Below are positions 1 to 8,211 of a stretch of DNA of 64,000 nucleotides, in pieces; the first letter of the stretch is position 1; each line of letters starts with the position of its first letter. The translations under genes were made by a program, and so were the position numbers. The stretch lies in NCBI GenBank assembly GCA_905233465.1, contig CAJOEI010000001.1, forward strand, positions 62,001 through 126,000, written 5' to 3'. Under the pieces are notes generated by a model. That model was not told where the DNA came from and did no database searches. It was given only the letters and a program-made list of their open reading frames with translations. The stretch comes from an uncultured Bacteroidaceae bacterium (GTDB lineage: Bacteria > Bacteroidota > Bacteroidia > Bacteroidales > Bacteroidaceae).

Positions 1-228
1 CAGCTGTTGTTCAACCAGTCGCTGAACGACACTCTGGCACGTACCATCAACACCTCTATTTCTACGTTGATAGTGCTGCTCTTCATCTTCATCTTCGGCG
101 GTGCCAGCATCCGCAGCTTCGCTTTCGCTATGATTCTCGGTGTCACCATCGGTACGCTGACATCAATGTTCATAGCTGCTCCCACGGCATACCTCGTCAT
201 GGGCCGCAAGATCAATGAAGAGGCATAA
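1..228 (+). CDS. secDF: Protein translocase SecDF, C-terminal end (partial)
   Basis: Only the last 75 codons are in the window; the frame is open from base 1 and ends with TAA. The residues contain the SecF signature FNQSLNDTLARTINTS followed by two hydrophobic segments, the second leading to GTLTSMFIAAP. This is the end of the SecF half, which in Bacteroidetes is normally fused to SecD in one long membrane protein that uses proton flow to help pull secreted proteins across the inner membrane. The SecD half and most of SecF lie upstream of the window, so fusion is inferred from the phylum, not seen. Confidence 0.88.
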   Translation, partial: QLLFNQSLNDTLARTINTSISTLIVLLFIFIFGGASIRSFAFAMILGVTIGTLTSMFIAAPTAYLVMGRKINEEA

Positions 229-269
229 TAATTTTCACGGTCAAATCATCTGACCATCATCTTCAACAG

Positions 270-302
270 CGGATTCCATGAGCTTCATGCTTGTGGAATC
301 CG
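270..302 (+). terminator. Hairpin after secDF
   Basis: An inverted repeat pairs CGGATTCCA (270-278) with TGGAATCCG (294-302), extended inward by AGC/GCT. It lies 40 bases after the secDF stop. The following T-rich stretch is weak, so termination is plausible but not certain. The hairpin covers the TTG at 291, which argues against that codon being the start of the next gene. Confidence 0.45.
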
Positions 303-1301
303 TTGTTCACTTGTCTATATTCCAAACTCACTCATAACGTAGTGGCTTCAAAGTTTAAGGTTTATGTCGTCCGGCCCGTCCGCGACCGCATCATCTATCT
401 GTTTTTTAGGTCTATGTTGGTCGTTGGCCAGTTTGTGCCTCGCAGGTTGCAGCTGTGGTGGCACGGCTTGCTGGCCAGGCCCGCTTATTTGCTCACTAAG
501 AACACGCGCAAAGCCATATCACGCAATCTGACAACGGCCTTTGGCCCCGAGAAGCAGAAGGGAGAATACGACAGGATGGGGTTGCGTCTCTTTCAGGTGC
601 TCACGTGGACAATCACCGACTACGCCCTGTTCTGGAAGCTTAAGACCCGCGAACAGTTCTCACGCTACTTCACCTTCGAGGGCGAGGAGCACCTGCGTGC
701 CGCCCACGCTCGCGGTCGCGGTGTGCTGTGTCTGATACCTCACACCGCAGGCTGGGAGTTCTCGGCTATCATGCCTCCCGTGATGGGTTACAAGACTATG
801 GGTGTGAGCCGCAGCCTGCACAATGCTCCCCTGGGACGGTTGATGGTTGACTTGCGAGAGTCACGTGGCATGGCAGACGTCATTCGTGACAACTGCTTCA
901 ATGTGCTTGTCGAACGGCTCAAGCAAGGCGAGTGCCTGATAATCATGATAGATCAGGACAGCGTTCGTGTGCGTGGCGAGTTCCTGAAGTTCTTTGGCAA
1001 GGATGCCTATACGCCCATCGGCTGTGCGCGGTTGGTTATGGCTACAGGCGCAGCTGTGGTGCCGATGTACACATTGCGCAATGACGATGACACCTACGTG
1101 TTCCGCATCCTACCCGAAATCCCGTTCGTGGAGAAGGAAACTGAGTTAGAGACCATCCGCTACAACACTCAGTTGCACAGCGACGCGATGGAACAGATTA
1201 TCCGCCAGCATCCCACGCAATGGGTATGGATGCACAATCGTTGGAAGACGACGCCCGAATCCTTGCACCAATATTTGGAAGAGAAAAGACAAAGGCAATA
1301 G
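291..1301 (+). CDS. Lipid A biosynthesis-type acyltransferase (LpxL/HtrB family)
   Basis: This protein probably transfers an acyl chain onto lipid A or a lysophospholipid at the inner face of the cytoplasmic membrane. It has the family's catalytic HTAGWE motif (HxxxxE form), then GVSRSLHNAPLGRL, a conserved IDQD segment that includes the Asp of the acceptor site, and a C-terminal QWVWMHNRWK block typical of LpxL-like enzymes. The open frame begins at a TTG (291) inside a hairpin; an ATG at 414 lies just before the first conserved helix and would give 295 residues, close to the family length, so 414 is a good alternative start. It stands alone between secDF and rpsO. The precise acyl acceptor cannot be read from sequence. 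Confidence 0.85.
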   Translation: MWNPLFTCLYSKLTHNVVASKFKVYVVRPVRDRIIYLFFRSMLVVGQFVPRRLQLWWHGLLARPAYLLTKNTRKAISRNLTTAFGPEKQKGEYDRMGLRLFQVLTWTITDYALFWKLKTREQFSRYFTFEGEEHLRAAHARGRGVLCLIPHTAGWEFSAIMPPVMGYKTMGVSRSLHNAPLGRLMVDLRESRGMADVIRDNCFNVLVERLKQGECLIIMIDQDSVRVRGEFLKFFGKDAYTPIGCARLVMATGAAVVPMYTLRNDDDTYVFRILPEIPFVEKETELETIRYNTQLHSDAMEQIIRQHPTQWVWMHNRWKTTPESLHQYLEEKRQRQ

Positions 1302-1394
1302 TATAGGTATATGCATGATGTTAAAATTCTATAATTTTCACGTTGTTCGTGCAGAAAACGATGGATGGCAAGCACCTAAGTCACAAATAATGTC

Positions 1395-1402
1395 TACCTT
1401 TG
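1395..1402 (+). promoter_or_regulatory. rpsO promoter -7 box
   Basis: TACCTTTG matches the Bacteroidetes -7 consensus TAnnTTTG. No clear TTTG stands 19-21 bases upstream. Transcription from here would give a leader of about 100 bases before rpsO. Confidence 0.6.
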
Positions 1403-1421
1403 CAGCCACTTAACGCATTCA

Positions 1422-1463
1422 AGGGTGGGCTCTCGATGAATGATGACATCGGTTCTCCACCTG
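1422..1463 (+). promoter_or_regulatory. Structured rpsO leader, possible S15 autoregulatory site
   Basis: The leader folds into a two-part stem: GGTGG (1424-1428) pairs with CCACC (1457-1461), and CGATG (1434-1438) pairs with CATCG (1447-1451), separated by two facing five-base loops, GCTCT and GTTCT. Ribosomal protein S15 is known to bind its own mRNA leader in several bacteria, with different structures in each group. That this hairpin is such a site is inference from position and symmetry. Confidence 0.5.
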
Positions 1464-1506
1464 AAGGATGTGATTTACAAACCCTTATTATCATCAATCA
1501 AAACAA

Positions 1507-1776
1507 ATGTACTTAGATTCAGCTAAGAAAGCCGAACTCTTTGAGAAGTTTGGCAAGGGTGCAACCGACACCGGCAGTGCAGAGAGCCAGATTGCCCTCT
1601 TCACCTATCGTATCGCTCATCTCACTGAGCACATGAAGCAGAACCGCAAGGACCACAGCACAGAGCGCTCTCTGACAGGTCTCGTCGGCAAGCGTCGCGC
1701 ATTGCTCAACTACCTTAAGACACGCGACATCATGCGCTATCGTGCTATCGTCAAGGCACTCGGCCTGCGTAAGTAA
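1507..1776 (+). CDS. rpsO: 30S ribosomal protein S15
   Basis: The 89-residue product has the full S15 pattern: DTGSAESQIALFTYRI, a central LTEHMKQNRKDHSTERSL block, and the ending RRALLNYLKTRDIMRYR. S15 is a primary 16S rRNA binder in the platform of the small subunit. The length is standard and the ATG at 1507 is the only sensible start. The gene is monocistronic here, with its own promoter and a long structured leader, which fits feedback control. A large AT-rich inverted repeat follows the stop and may act as a terminator. Confidence 0.97.
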   Translation: MYLDSAKKAELFEKFGKGATDTGSAESQIALFTYRIAHLTEHMKQNRKDHSTERSLTGLVGKRRALLNYLKTRDIMRYRAIVKALGLRK

Positions 1777-1784
1777 CGGTATTG

Positions 1785-1856
1785 ATTAACAGATTAACAA
1801 ATTAACACGTTAACATGTGCAGCTTGTTAATCTGTTAATTTGTTAATCTGTTATTT
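1785..1856. repeat. AT-rich inverted tandem repeat after rpsO
   Basis: Units of the type ATTAACAG/ATTAACAA are repeated on the left side and their complements (TTGTTAAT, CTGTTAAT) on the right, so the whole stretch can fold into a long AT hairpin around a short GTGCAGC loop. It belongs to the class of short tandem repeats that fill many spacers in this window. Confidence 0.6.
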
Positions 1857-1902
1857 CGTTAGTACACAATCTCTTTTGTATATCCGTTAATCCCTCAAGC
1901 AC

Positions 1903-4452
1903 TTGAAACGCTTTCTCCCTGATGTGCTGGCGATAGTGTTCTTCGTCGCACTCTCGTTGGCATATTTCATCAACCCAGTCAGTAATGGGTATGTCCTCAC
2001 CGGCCACGACCACAGTGGCGGAGCCGGTGCAGCCTCTGAGATGGAGGACTATCGTGCGCGCCACAACGGTGAGCGCACACGCTGGACCAACACTCTCTTC
2101 AGCGGCATGCCAACCTATCAGATGGCACCTTCCTATCCGTCTACTGACAAGCTGGCGCGCGTGGAGAAGGCATACAAACTCTTCCTGCCCGACTATGTCG
2201 TGCTGGTGTTTGTGATGCTGCTGGGCTTCTATATCATGCTGCGAGCCTTTGACTTCCGCGTATGGATGGCAGCCTTGGGTGCGGTGCTGTGGGCTTTCTC
2301 CAGCTATTACTTCATCATCATTGGTGCAGGACATATCTGGAAGTTCTACACTCTGGCCTATATCCCGCCAACAATAGCGGGTCTTGTGCTTTGCTATCGC
2401 GGGCGCTATGGCTGGGGCTTTGTCGTTACGGCGTTCTTCATGGCGCTGCAGATCCTCAGCAACCATGTGCAGATGACATACTATTTCGCCTTTGTCATCG
2501 CGGCACTGGCGATAGCCTACCTGTTTGAGACCCGCAACTTCATGAAGTGGCTGAAGGGCTCGGCAGTGTTTGCCGTCGGATGTCTGGTGGGTATAGCCAT
2601 CAACGCCAGCAACCTCTACCACACATGGGAGTACTCGCGTGAGAGCATGCGCTCCAAGAGCGAGCTCACTGCCAAGACACTCAACGCAGCCGACCAGACC
2701 AACAGCGGTCTCGAACGCTCGTATATCACTGCCTGGAGCTACGGCATCGGTGAGACATGGACGCTATTGGTGCCAAATGCCAAGGGTGGCGCCAGCCAGC
2801 CCCTGTCGCAGAACAGCATCGCGATGGCCAAGGCCAATGCGATGTACACACCGGTCTACCAGAGTCTGGGACAGTACTGGGGCGAGCAGCCCGGTACGAG
2901 CGGACCAGTATATGTCGGGGCATTCGTCCTCTTCCTCTTCGTGCTCGGATGTTTCATCGTCAAGGGACCGATGAAGTGGGCGCTGCTCTTCATGACCCTT
3001 TTCAGCATCACGCTGTCGTGGGGTAAGAACTTCATGGGCCTGACGAACCTGTTCCTCGACTATGTGCCGATGTACGATAAGTTCCGCACTGTGGCTTCTA
3101 TCCTCGTCATTGCCGAGTTCACCATACCTCTGCTGGCCATGCTGGCGCTGAAGGAGATTGTCGAGCGCCACGAAGCATCTAATGGCCAGTGGTCGATGGT
3201 CAACGGCCGCTGGCTGACAGCCCTCGCACTCACTGCCGGCGCATGCCTGCTCTTCTGGCTCATGCCCGACGTGTTCTTCGGCAACTACATTAGTTCGCAG
3301 GAGACAGCGATGCTGCAGGATGCTGCCGACCAGGGCTATATCCCCAGCGAGATGCTGGCACCCATAATGTCCAACCTCGCAGAGATGCGGCGTGCTATCT
3401 TCACGGCCGACGCCGGTCGTTCGTTGCTTGTCATCCTTGTGGGCGTGGCCATACTCGTGGCCTACCGCTATCGCAAGATTAAGACTTGGGCTATGCTTGC
3501 CTGCGTCACTCTGCTCTGCACGGCCGACATGTGGGATGTGAACAAGCGTTATCTCAACGATGCCATGTTCTCGGCACCGCAGCCGCCACAGCAGTTCTTC
3601 CAGCGCACAGCAGCCGACGAGGCCATCCTGACCGATTCGCTGCCGTACTATCGTGTGCTCAACCTGGCTGTGTCGACCTTCAACGACAACACCACCAGCT
3701 ATTGGCACAAGAGCATTGGCGGCTACCACGCTGCCAAGCTGCGCCGCTATCAGGAGCTCATCGAGGAACATCTCCAGCCCGAGATGCTCATGCTCTCGCA
3801 GGTCGCCGCTGCCACCCACGGACATCTCGACAGCATGCGCGTCGACTCGTTGTTGCCTGTGTTGTGCATGCTCAATATGCGCTATGTTATCATGCCCACA
3901 CAGAGCGGACAGCAAGTGCCGCTGCTCAACCCGTGGGCTATGGGCAATGCATGGACTGTGGACAACGTCTTGCTTGCCGACAATGCCGACGAGGAGATAG
4001 CTATGCTCGACAAAGTCGACCTCAGCACCACAGCCATCGTAGACCGCCGCTTCACCGACCAGCTGCCGCCGCAGCTCATCAGTGCCGGAGGCGTGACGGC
4101 CGCTGCTGACTCCACCTCATCCACCTCGAAGCTCAACCTCACGCGCTACGAGGCCAACGAACTCGTCTTTGATGTGGATTGCGCCAAGCAGCAGCTGGCA
4201 GTGTTCTCAGATATATACTATCCCGGCTGGCAGTGTACCATCGACGGCGAGCCCGCCGACATCCTGCGTGCCAACTATGTGCTGCGTGCTGTGGTGATGC
4301 CTGCAGGACACCACACCGTAGCCTTCAGCTTCGACCCGCCGTCGCTGCACACCACCGAGGCTGTGGCCAATGTCTCGCTCCTGCTCCTCCTGATAGCCTC
4401 CATCGGCCTGCTGACTATGAGTGCTGTGAGGCTGAGACGGAAACGGGAATAG
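1903..4452 (+). CDS. YfhO family multi-spanning membrane protein
   Basis: The 849-residue protein resembles the Bacteroidetes YfhO family, large membrane proteins of the glycosyltransferase C-like fold thought to act in cell-surface glycosylation. It opens with a membrane segment (KRFLPDVLAIVFFVALSLAY), followed by the loop GHDHSGGAGA, about a dozen hydrophobic segments through residue ~560, a soluble exported domain, and a last transmembrane helix near the end. The segment DIYYPGWQCTIDGEPADI is typical of the family's beta-rich C-terminal domain. The start is a TTG, preceded by an in-frame stop 15 bases upstream, so no longer form exists. The residues NGQWSMVNGRW near position 430 look like a translated spacer repeat. 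Function is family-level only. Confidence 0.8.
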   Translation: MKRFLPDVLAIVFFVALSLAYFINPVSNGYVLTGHDHSGGAGAASEMEDYRARHNGERTRWTNTLFSGMPTYQMAPSYPSTDKLARVEKAYKLFLPDYVVLVFVMLLGFYIMLRAFDFRVWMAALGAVLWAFSSYYFIIIGAGHIWKFYTLAYIPPTIAGLVLCYRGRYGWGFVVTAFFMALQILSNHVQMTYYFAFVIAALAIAYLFETRNFMKWLKGSAVFAVGCLVGIAINASNLYHTWEYSRESMRSKSELTAKTLNAADQTNSGLERSYITAWSYGIGETWTLLVPNAKGGASQPLSQNSIAMAKANAMYTPVYQSLGQYWGEQPGTSGPVYVGAFVLFLFVLGCFIVKGPMKWALLFMTLFSITLSWGKNFMGLTNLFLDYVPMYDKFRTVASILVIAEFTIPLLAMLALKEIVERHEASNGQWSMVNGRWLTALALTAGACLLFWLMPDVFFGNYISSQETAMLQDAADQGYIPSEMLAPIMSNLAEMRRAIFTADAGRSLLVILVGVAILVAYRYRKIKTWAMLACVTLLCTADMWDVNKRYLNDAMFSAPQPPQQFFQRTAADEAILTDSLPYYRVLNLAVSTFNDNTTSYWHKSIGGYHAAKLRRYQELIEEHLQPEMLMLSQVAAATHGHLDSMRVDSLLPVLCMLNMRYVIMPTQSGQQVPLLNPWAMGNAWTVDNVLLADNADEEIAMLDKVDLSTTAIVDRRFTDQLPPQLISAGGVTAAADSTSSTSKLNLTRYEANELVFDVDCAKQQLAVFSDIYYPGWQCTIDGEPADILRANYVLRAVVMPAGHHTVAFSFDPPSLHTTEAVANVSLLLLLIASIGLLTMSAVRLRRKRE

Positions 4453-4550
4453 ATGCAATAGCAGCTATAGACTCTATAGATTCTATAGACTTTATAGCTA
4501 CTATAGCTCCTATAGACTCTATAGATTCTATAGACTTTATAATTCTTTCA
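4453..4550 (+). repeat. 9-bp tandem repeat tract (TATAGACTC type)
   Basis: After the yfhO stop there are about nine consecutive 9-bp units (TATAGACTC, TATAGATTC, TATAGACTT, TATAGCTAC and variants). A block of roughly 27 bp made of three units occurs twice. The tract ends shortly before tRNA-Arg and lies within its likely promoter region. Confidence 0.75.
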
Positions 4551-4561
4551 AATGATATGTT

Positions 4562-4633
4562 GCCCTGATAGTTAAATGGATATAACAAGGCTCTCCTAAA
4601 GCTTAGTTCCGGGTTCGATTCCCGGTCGGGGTA
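4562..4633 (+). tRNA. tRNA-Arg (CCT anticodon)
   Basis: A full cloverleaf can be drawn: acceptor GCCCTGA with TCGGGGT, D stem GTTA/TAAC, anticodon stem AGGCT/AGCTT around the loop CTCCTAA (anticodon CCT, reading AGG), and T arm CCGGG-TTCGATT-CCCGG. The discriminator base is A; CCA is not encoded. It reads AGG arginine codons. Confidence 0.92.
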
Positions 4634-4669
4634 CAGGTCAGTAGCTGACCAAGGATAATTGAAAGTTGC

Positions 4670-4710
4670 GCGCCGCGCAGTGTGTGAATCGCACGCTGCG
4701 CGGCGCTTTT
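4670..4710 (+). terminator. Strong GC hairpin terminator after tRNA-Arg
   Basis: GCGCCGCGCAG (4670-4680) pairs perfectly with CTGCGCGGCGC (4696-4706) and is followed by TTTT, a classical intrinsic terminator for the tRNA transcript. Confidence 0.85.
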
Positions 4711-5045
4711 GCGTACTTCTGGCCCACGGATGTTATACTATTGGTTCACGGATGTTACACTATCGAGCCACTGGCCTTATTCTACTGGACCTTAGACATT
4801 ATTCTACCGGAGCTTCGGTGTTCTTCGACTGGATGTTTTTATCTGTCCACGAACGTGGACGATATTGTCCGCACGCACGTACGATATTGTCCGCACGCAT
4901 GGACAGATAACAACCACTGGACGATGAACTGTTTATCTCCAGTGGTTTTGGTGGTAACGTGCGGAGTAATGAGTTTGGACTTATTGTACGCACATCTTAG
5001 GCTAATTGTGCTTCTGGCTCAGACTTATTGTGCTTCCGTCTTAGC
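4711..5045. repeat. Spacer filled with degenerate repeats, no gene
   Basis: This spacer contains loosely repeated phrases such as ACGGATGTTA, ACGATATTGTCCGCACGCA (twice in tandem with small changes, near 4858-4900), CCACTGGA/TCCAGTGG as an inverted pair, and TTATTGTGC/TTATTGTAC several times. Open frames across it overlap in all phases and match no protein pattern. It separates the convergent tRNA-Arg and LTA-synthase-like genes. Confidence 0.6.
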
Positions 5046-7037
5046 CTATTGTGCGCACAGCCTGTTTTCCTTCATTCGAGTGACGTATTGCTGAATGATG
5101 GCTTCCATCTGCTGCTGCATGAATGGCAGCTGTGGGAAGCGTTCGGCGGGGGGTGCTCCAGCGCTGTCGGCCTCAAGCAACAAATTGTGTTTGAGGGAAG
5201 TATCGGTCTGGTAGCGGTATATGGCGTAGAGTTTGTCCTGGTTGTACTCTATCATCAGGTCGTCGAGATAGTACATCGAATGGCCGTTGATGTCGTTGAA
5301 GACGTAGTTGGGCTTGGGTTGCTGCGCGAAGACATCTTTGCCGAAGGAGAAATATGGCTGCTGATAGTTGAGCAGTCCGAGCAGCGTTGGGGTGATGTCT
5401 GTCTGCTGTATGAGGTGGGTTGAGTCGCATTGTGCTGTCAGCTGTCCGCCGGGTGTGTAGAAGAAAATGGGTATTAGCGTGTGGCCCATCTCATTGTTGT
5501 AGTCTGGGTTTATGATGCGTCCGGTGTGGTCGGCGGTGAAGACGAAAATAGTGCTGTCGAGCGGTGTGTGCAGCTCATGCAGCGTCTCGAAGTATCGGCG
5601 TAGGGCATAGTCCGAATAGCTGATGGCGTTGTGCATGGGATGTGTGCTGCGGTTGAAGGTGTTGCGATGTTGCTGCGGGATTGCGAACGGATCGTGGCTC
5701 GAAGCCGTGAAGACGGTGAGGAAGTATGGTTTGTTGCTGCGTGCTATCTCGTCGGTCTTGTGTGCGAAATACTGCAGGTAGGGTTCGTCGAAGATGGCCC
5801 ATGTGCCGTCGAAGTCGTCCTTGTCGGGATATTCATCCATGCCGTAGTATTGCTGGAATCCTATGGAGTTGGTGAAGCTCTGGAATCCGAGCGTGGTGTT
5901 TGGTGCCCCGTGGAAGAATGCTGTGGTATAGCCCTCGCGTGCGAGCATGGCTGGCAGTGCCTGGAGGGTGTTGTTGGAGTAGTGGTAGTAGCAGTAAGGG
6001 TTTATGTATCTTGGTATCCCGGCGAATGCGGCGGGCATGCAGTCTACGCTGCGTATGCCGTTGGCGAAGCCCCATCTGAAGCTGTAGCTCTGTGCCAGCA
6101 GCGAGTCGAGGAATGGTGTGTAGCCCTGGCCGTTGTTGTAGAATCCCACGAACTCCATCGAGAAGCTCTCAAGAAGGAAGACGATGACGTTGAGTTTGCG
6201 CATCTGCGCTGTGTCTGGACTGGCGTTGTGTATGGGGCAGAAGATGCTGTCGAGGCTCTCGGCGGGCATGAAGCCGGGGTCGGCATAGCCTGTTCGGTGT
6301 GCTGTGGTGATGATTGTGAATGGCGTGTTGAGCACTATCGCTGCCTCCTGTGGTTTGTTGCAGTAGAGGTTGGCCTCAAGCTGGCGCATGGGGTGCATCT
6401 TCATGCGCAGTCCGCCTCGTGCTCCGCCGATGGCAAGGGTCATCACGATGATGAACAGTGCGGAGTGCAGGACATAGTATGGCAGTGTCCGGCTGCTGTG
6501 CGTGGCGCTTGTGTCGGGCGTTGTGGCTGCGTTGCTGTTGGTGCTTGGTTTGCCGTAGGGGTTGTAGTATAGCATCACGGTGGCGGCTATCATTGCTATA
6601 CCGAAGAGCCATGCCTGCCAGTAGGTGGTGATGCTGTGCAGAAGTATGAGGCCAAGGTTGCTCTCGCCGCCGTATTCCGCGAATATCGTTGCCGTAGTGC
6701 GCCGGCCGCCGAACTCAAAGTAGGCGATGTCGGCCACGTTGACAGCAATGCCTATAGCATTGGTGCACAGGAAGATGATTTTTGCCACGCGCTGGTAGCG
6801 GGCCGTGTGGCGTGCTCGCAGCGGCAGCACTTGGAGCACGATGTACAAAAGATTGATATAGCACAGTGCGCTGACATCAAACCTGAGTCCGCCTCGGCAG
6901 ATGGTCATCATCTCACTGAGTGTGACATCAGGGAAGCTGCTGATGTTCTTGTAGTAGAACATCCATCGTGTGAGCATGTAAACCACCAGCAGCGTCAGCA
7001 TGTTGATGGCCATGATGAAAGCGGGTTGCCTGCGCAT
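5046..7037 (-). CDS. LTA synthase-like sulfatase/phosphotransferase membrane protein
   Basis: The 663-residue protein has about five N-terminal transmembrane helices and a periplasmic alkaline-phosphatase-superfamily domain starting at VIVFLLESFSMEFVG, where the Glu is a metal ligand. Further metal-site residues appear in FVFTADHTGR and in EMGHTLIPIFFY. At the usual nucleophile position the sequence reads ANGIRSVDCMPAAF, so Ser may replace the Thr of LTA synthases. In Gram-negative relatives such proteins add phosphoglycerol or phosphoethanolamine groups to surface glycans or lipids; the substrate here is unknown. The start ATG at 7037 lies just below a palindromic element. Confidence 0.82.
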   Translation of the reverse strand: MRRQPAFIMAINMLTLLVVYMLTRWMFYYKNISSFPDVTLSEMMTICRGGLRFDVSALCYINLLYIVLQVLPLRARHTARYQRVAKIIFLCTNAIGIAVNVADIAYFEFGGRRTTATIFAEYGGESNLGLILLHSITTYWQAWLFGIAMIAATVMLYYNPYGKPSTNSNAATTPDTSATHSSRTLPYYVLHSALFIIVMTLAIGGARGGLRMKMHPMRQLEANLYCNKPQEAAIVLNTPFTIITTAHRTGYADPGFMPAESLDSIFCPIHNASPDTAQMRKLNVIVFLLESFSMEFVGFYNNGQGYTPFLDSLLAQSYSFRWGFANGIRSVDCMPAAFAGIPRYINPYCYYHYSNNTLQALPAMLAREGYTTAFFHGAPNTTLGFQSFTNSIGFQQYYGMDEYPDKDDFDGTWAIFDEPYLQYFAHKTDEIARSNKPYFLTVFTASSHDPFAIPQQHRNTFNRSTHPMHNAISYSDYALRRYFETLHELHTPLDSTIFVFTADHTGRIINPDYNNEMGHTLIPIFFYTPGGQLTAQCDSTHLIQQTDITPTLLGLLNYQQPYFSFGKDVFAQQPKPNYVFNDINGHSMYYLDDLMIEYNQDKLYAIYRYQTDTSLKHNLLLEADSAGAPPAERFPQLPFMQQQMEAIIQQYVTRMKENRLCAQ

Positions 7038-7046
7038 AGACCTTCG

Positions 7047-7063
7047 GCACGGCCGGCGGCCGT
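7047..7063. repeat. Start-codon-proximal palindrome, copy A
   Basis: CACGGCC-GGC-GGCCGTG forms a short hairpin immediately upstream of the minus-strand start at 7037. The same core (ACGGCC...GGCCGT) recurs before metK and before the PAP2 gene. Confidence 0.55.
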
Positions 7064-7080
7064 GATTGAATGTAGTGTGT

Positions 7081-7548
7081 TTAGAGATTAAGCATCCATT
7101 CTATGAACTCCCTGACAGCGCCGTCGCCGCCACGGGCCTGACAGATGTATGTGGCGATGTCCTTGACCTGCTGGCTGGCATCGGCCGGGCATCCCACCAA
7201 GCCGCACTCGCGCATGCATACAATGTCCAGCACGTCGTCGCCGATGTATGCCACATTCTGGCGCTCGCAGCCGTATTTGTGCATGAGCGCCTTGAGGGTG
7301 TCGAGCTTGTCGTGGTGGCCCTGATGGAGTTCGGTGATATGCAGTTCGCGTGCACGGTTCTCCACGATGCGTGATGTGCGTCCGGTGATTATCGCTGGCA
7401 CGATGCCGTGGGCGGGCAGTATCTCGTTGATGCCATAGCCGTCGCGGATGTTGAATGACTTGAAGAGCTCGCCGTCGGGACCCATATTAATCTTGCCGTC
7501 GGTGAGCGTGCCGTCGACATCCATCACAAAAAGCTTTATGCCGTCCAT
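7081..7548 (-). CDS. kdsC: KdsC-like HAD phosphatase (KDO 8-phosphate phosphatase)
   Basis: The 155-residue protein is a small C0-type HAD phosphatase. It shows the catalytic DVDGTLTDG motif near the N-terminus (Asp10 and Asp12), ITGR as the second motif, a lysine in HHDKLDTL, and the metal site YIGDDVLDI. Size and motifs match KdsC, which removes phosphate from 3-deoxy-D-manno-octulosonate 8-phosphate in KDO synthesis for lipopolysaccharide. Its place in one operon with kdsA strongly supports this reading. The related N-acylneuraminate 9-phosphate phosphatase is the main alternative. It follows the epimerase gene with a gap of 6 bases. Confidence 0.88.
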   Translation of the reverse strand: MDGIKLFVMDVDGTLTDGKINMGPDGELFKSFNIRDGYGINEILPAHGIVPAIITGRTSRIVENRARELHITELHQGHHDKLDTLKALMHKYGCERQNVAYIGDDVLDIVCMRECGLVGCPADASQQVKDIATYICQARGGDGAVREFIEWMLNL

Positions 7549-7554
7549 AGCTGT

Positions 7555-8211
7555 TTACAGGTCACCGCATTCGCGCTTTATGTTGTCTATGATGTCCTTG
7601 TATGTGCCGCGGTGGCCGAAGAGCGATGATGTGCCGAGCACAAAGCCGTCGATATTCTGGTGGCTCCAGCGGCGCATGCGCTCCAGCGAGCAGGCACCGT
7701 CCATGATGACCTCGAGGTTGTAATCGTTCTTGATGGCAATGAGCTGCTCAAGCTTCTGGTCTACGTGTGGCAGATACAAGTGGCCGGCATGACCGGGCTT
7801 GACACCCATCACGAGAACGTGGTCGACCAACTCGAAATACTTCTCCATGCTGTCAATAGTGGCCTCGGGATTGATAACGATGCCGGGCTTGAGGCCACGT
7901 TCCCTGATCCGCTTGATGACCGCAACGGGGTCGCTGTCGGAGTCGGGATGGAAATAGATGATGTCCACGCCGGCATTGGCAAACATCTTGATATATCGCC
8001 CGGGCTCCATGATCATCAAGTGGAGCTCGGTGACAAGGGATGTGTTGCGGCACACGGTCTTGACGTCGCCCAGTCCCAGGGCAAAGTTGGGGACGTACAT
8101 GCCGTCCATGAGGTCTAAATGCAGTCGTGTGGCGCCTGCGGCTTCTAAGCTCAGTGCCTCGGCCTTGAGGTTGTCGCAGCTGGCACACATCAGTGATGGT
8201 GAGTATATCAT
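7555..8211 (-). CDS. Ribulose-phosphate 3-epimerase family protein (AlsE-like)
   Basis: A 218-residue TIM-barrel epimerase. It has SPSLMCA, HLDLMDGMYVPN with the metal-binding His and catalytic Asp, ELHLMI, a VMGVKPGHAG loop and a MDGAC-GTSSLFGH ending. General Rpe enzymes usually read MSVNPGFGGQ in the phosphate loop; SPSLMC and the GTSSLF-H ending are closer to D-allulose-6-phosphate 3-epimerase, so the exact ketose phosphate is uncertain. It overlaps the upstream manA-like gene by 4 bases and sits among KDO genes, so it may help balance pentose phosphates such as ribulose 5-phosphate, the source of arabinose 5-phosphate. That link is inference. Confidence 0.8.
   Translation of the reverse strand: MIYSPSLMCASCDNLKAEALSLEAAGATRLHLDLMDGMYVPNFALGLGDVKTVCRNTSLVTELHLMIMEPGRYIKMFANAGVDIIYFHPDSDSDPVAVIKRIRERGLKPGIVINPEATIDSMEKYFELVDHVLVMGVKPGHAGHLYLPHVDQKLEQLIAIKNDYNLEVIMDGACSLERMRRWSHQNIDGFVLGTSSLFGHRGTYKDIIDNIKRECGDL

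Noticed and set aside
2764-3915. Long minus-strand open frame (383 codons) across the yfhO gene
   Set aside because: It is antisense to a well supported gene, rich in His, Gln and Glu as expected for a mirror frame, and shows no motif.
4659-5094. Open frames of 83-142 codons after tRNA-Arg
   Set aside because: They overlap each other and a terminator stem, and lie in degenerate repeats; Cys/His/Tyr-rich without a pattern.
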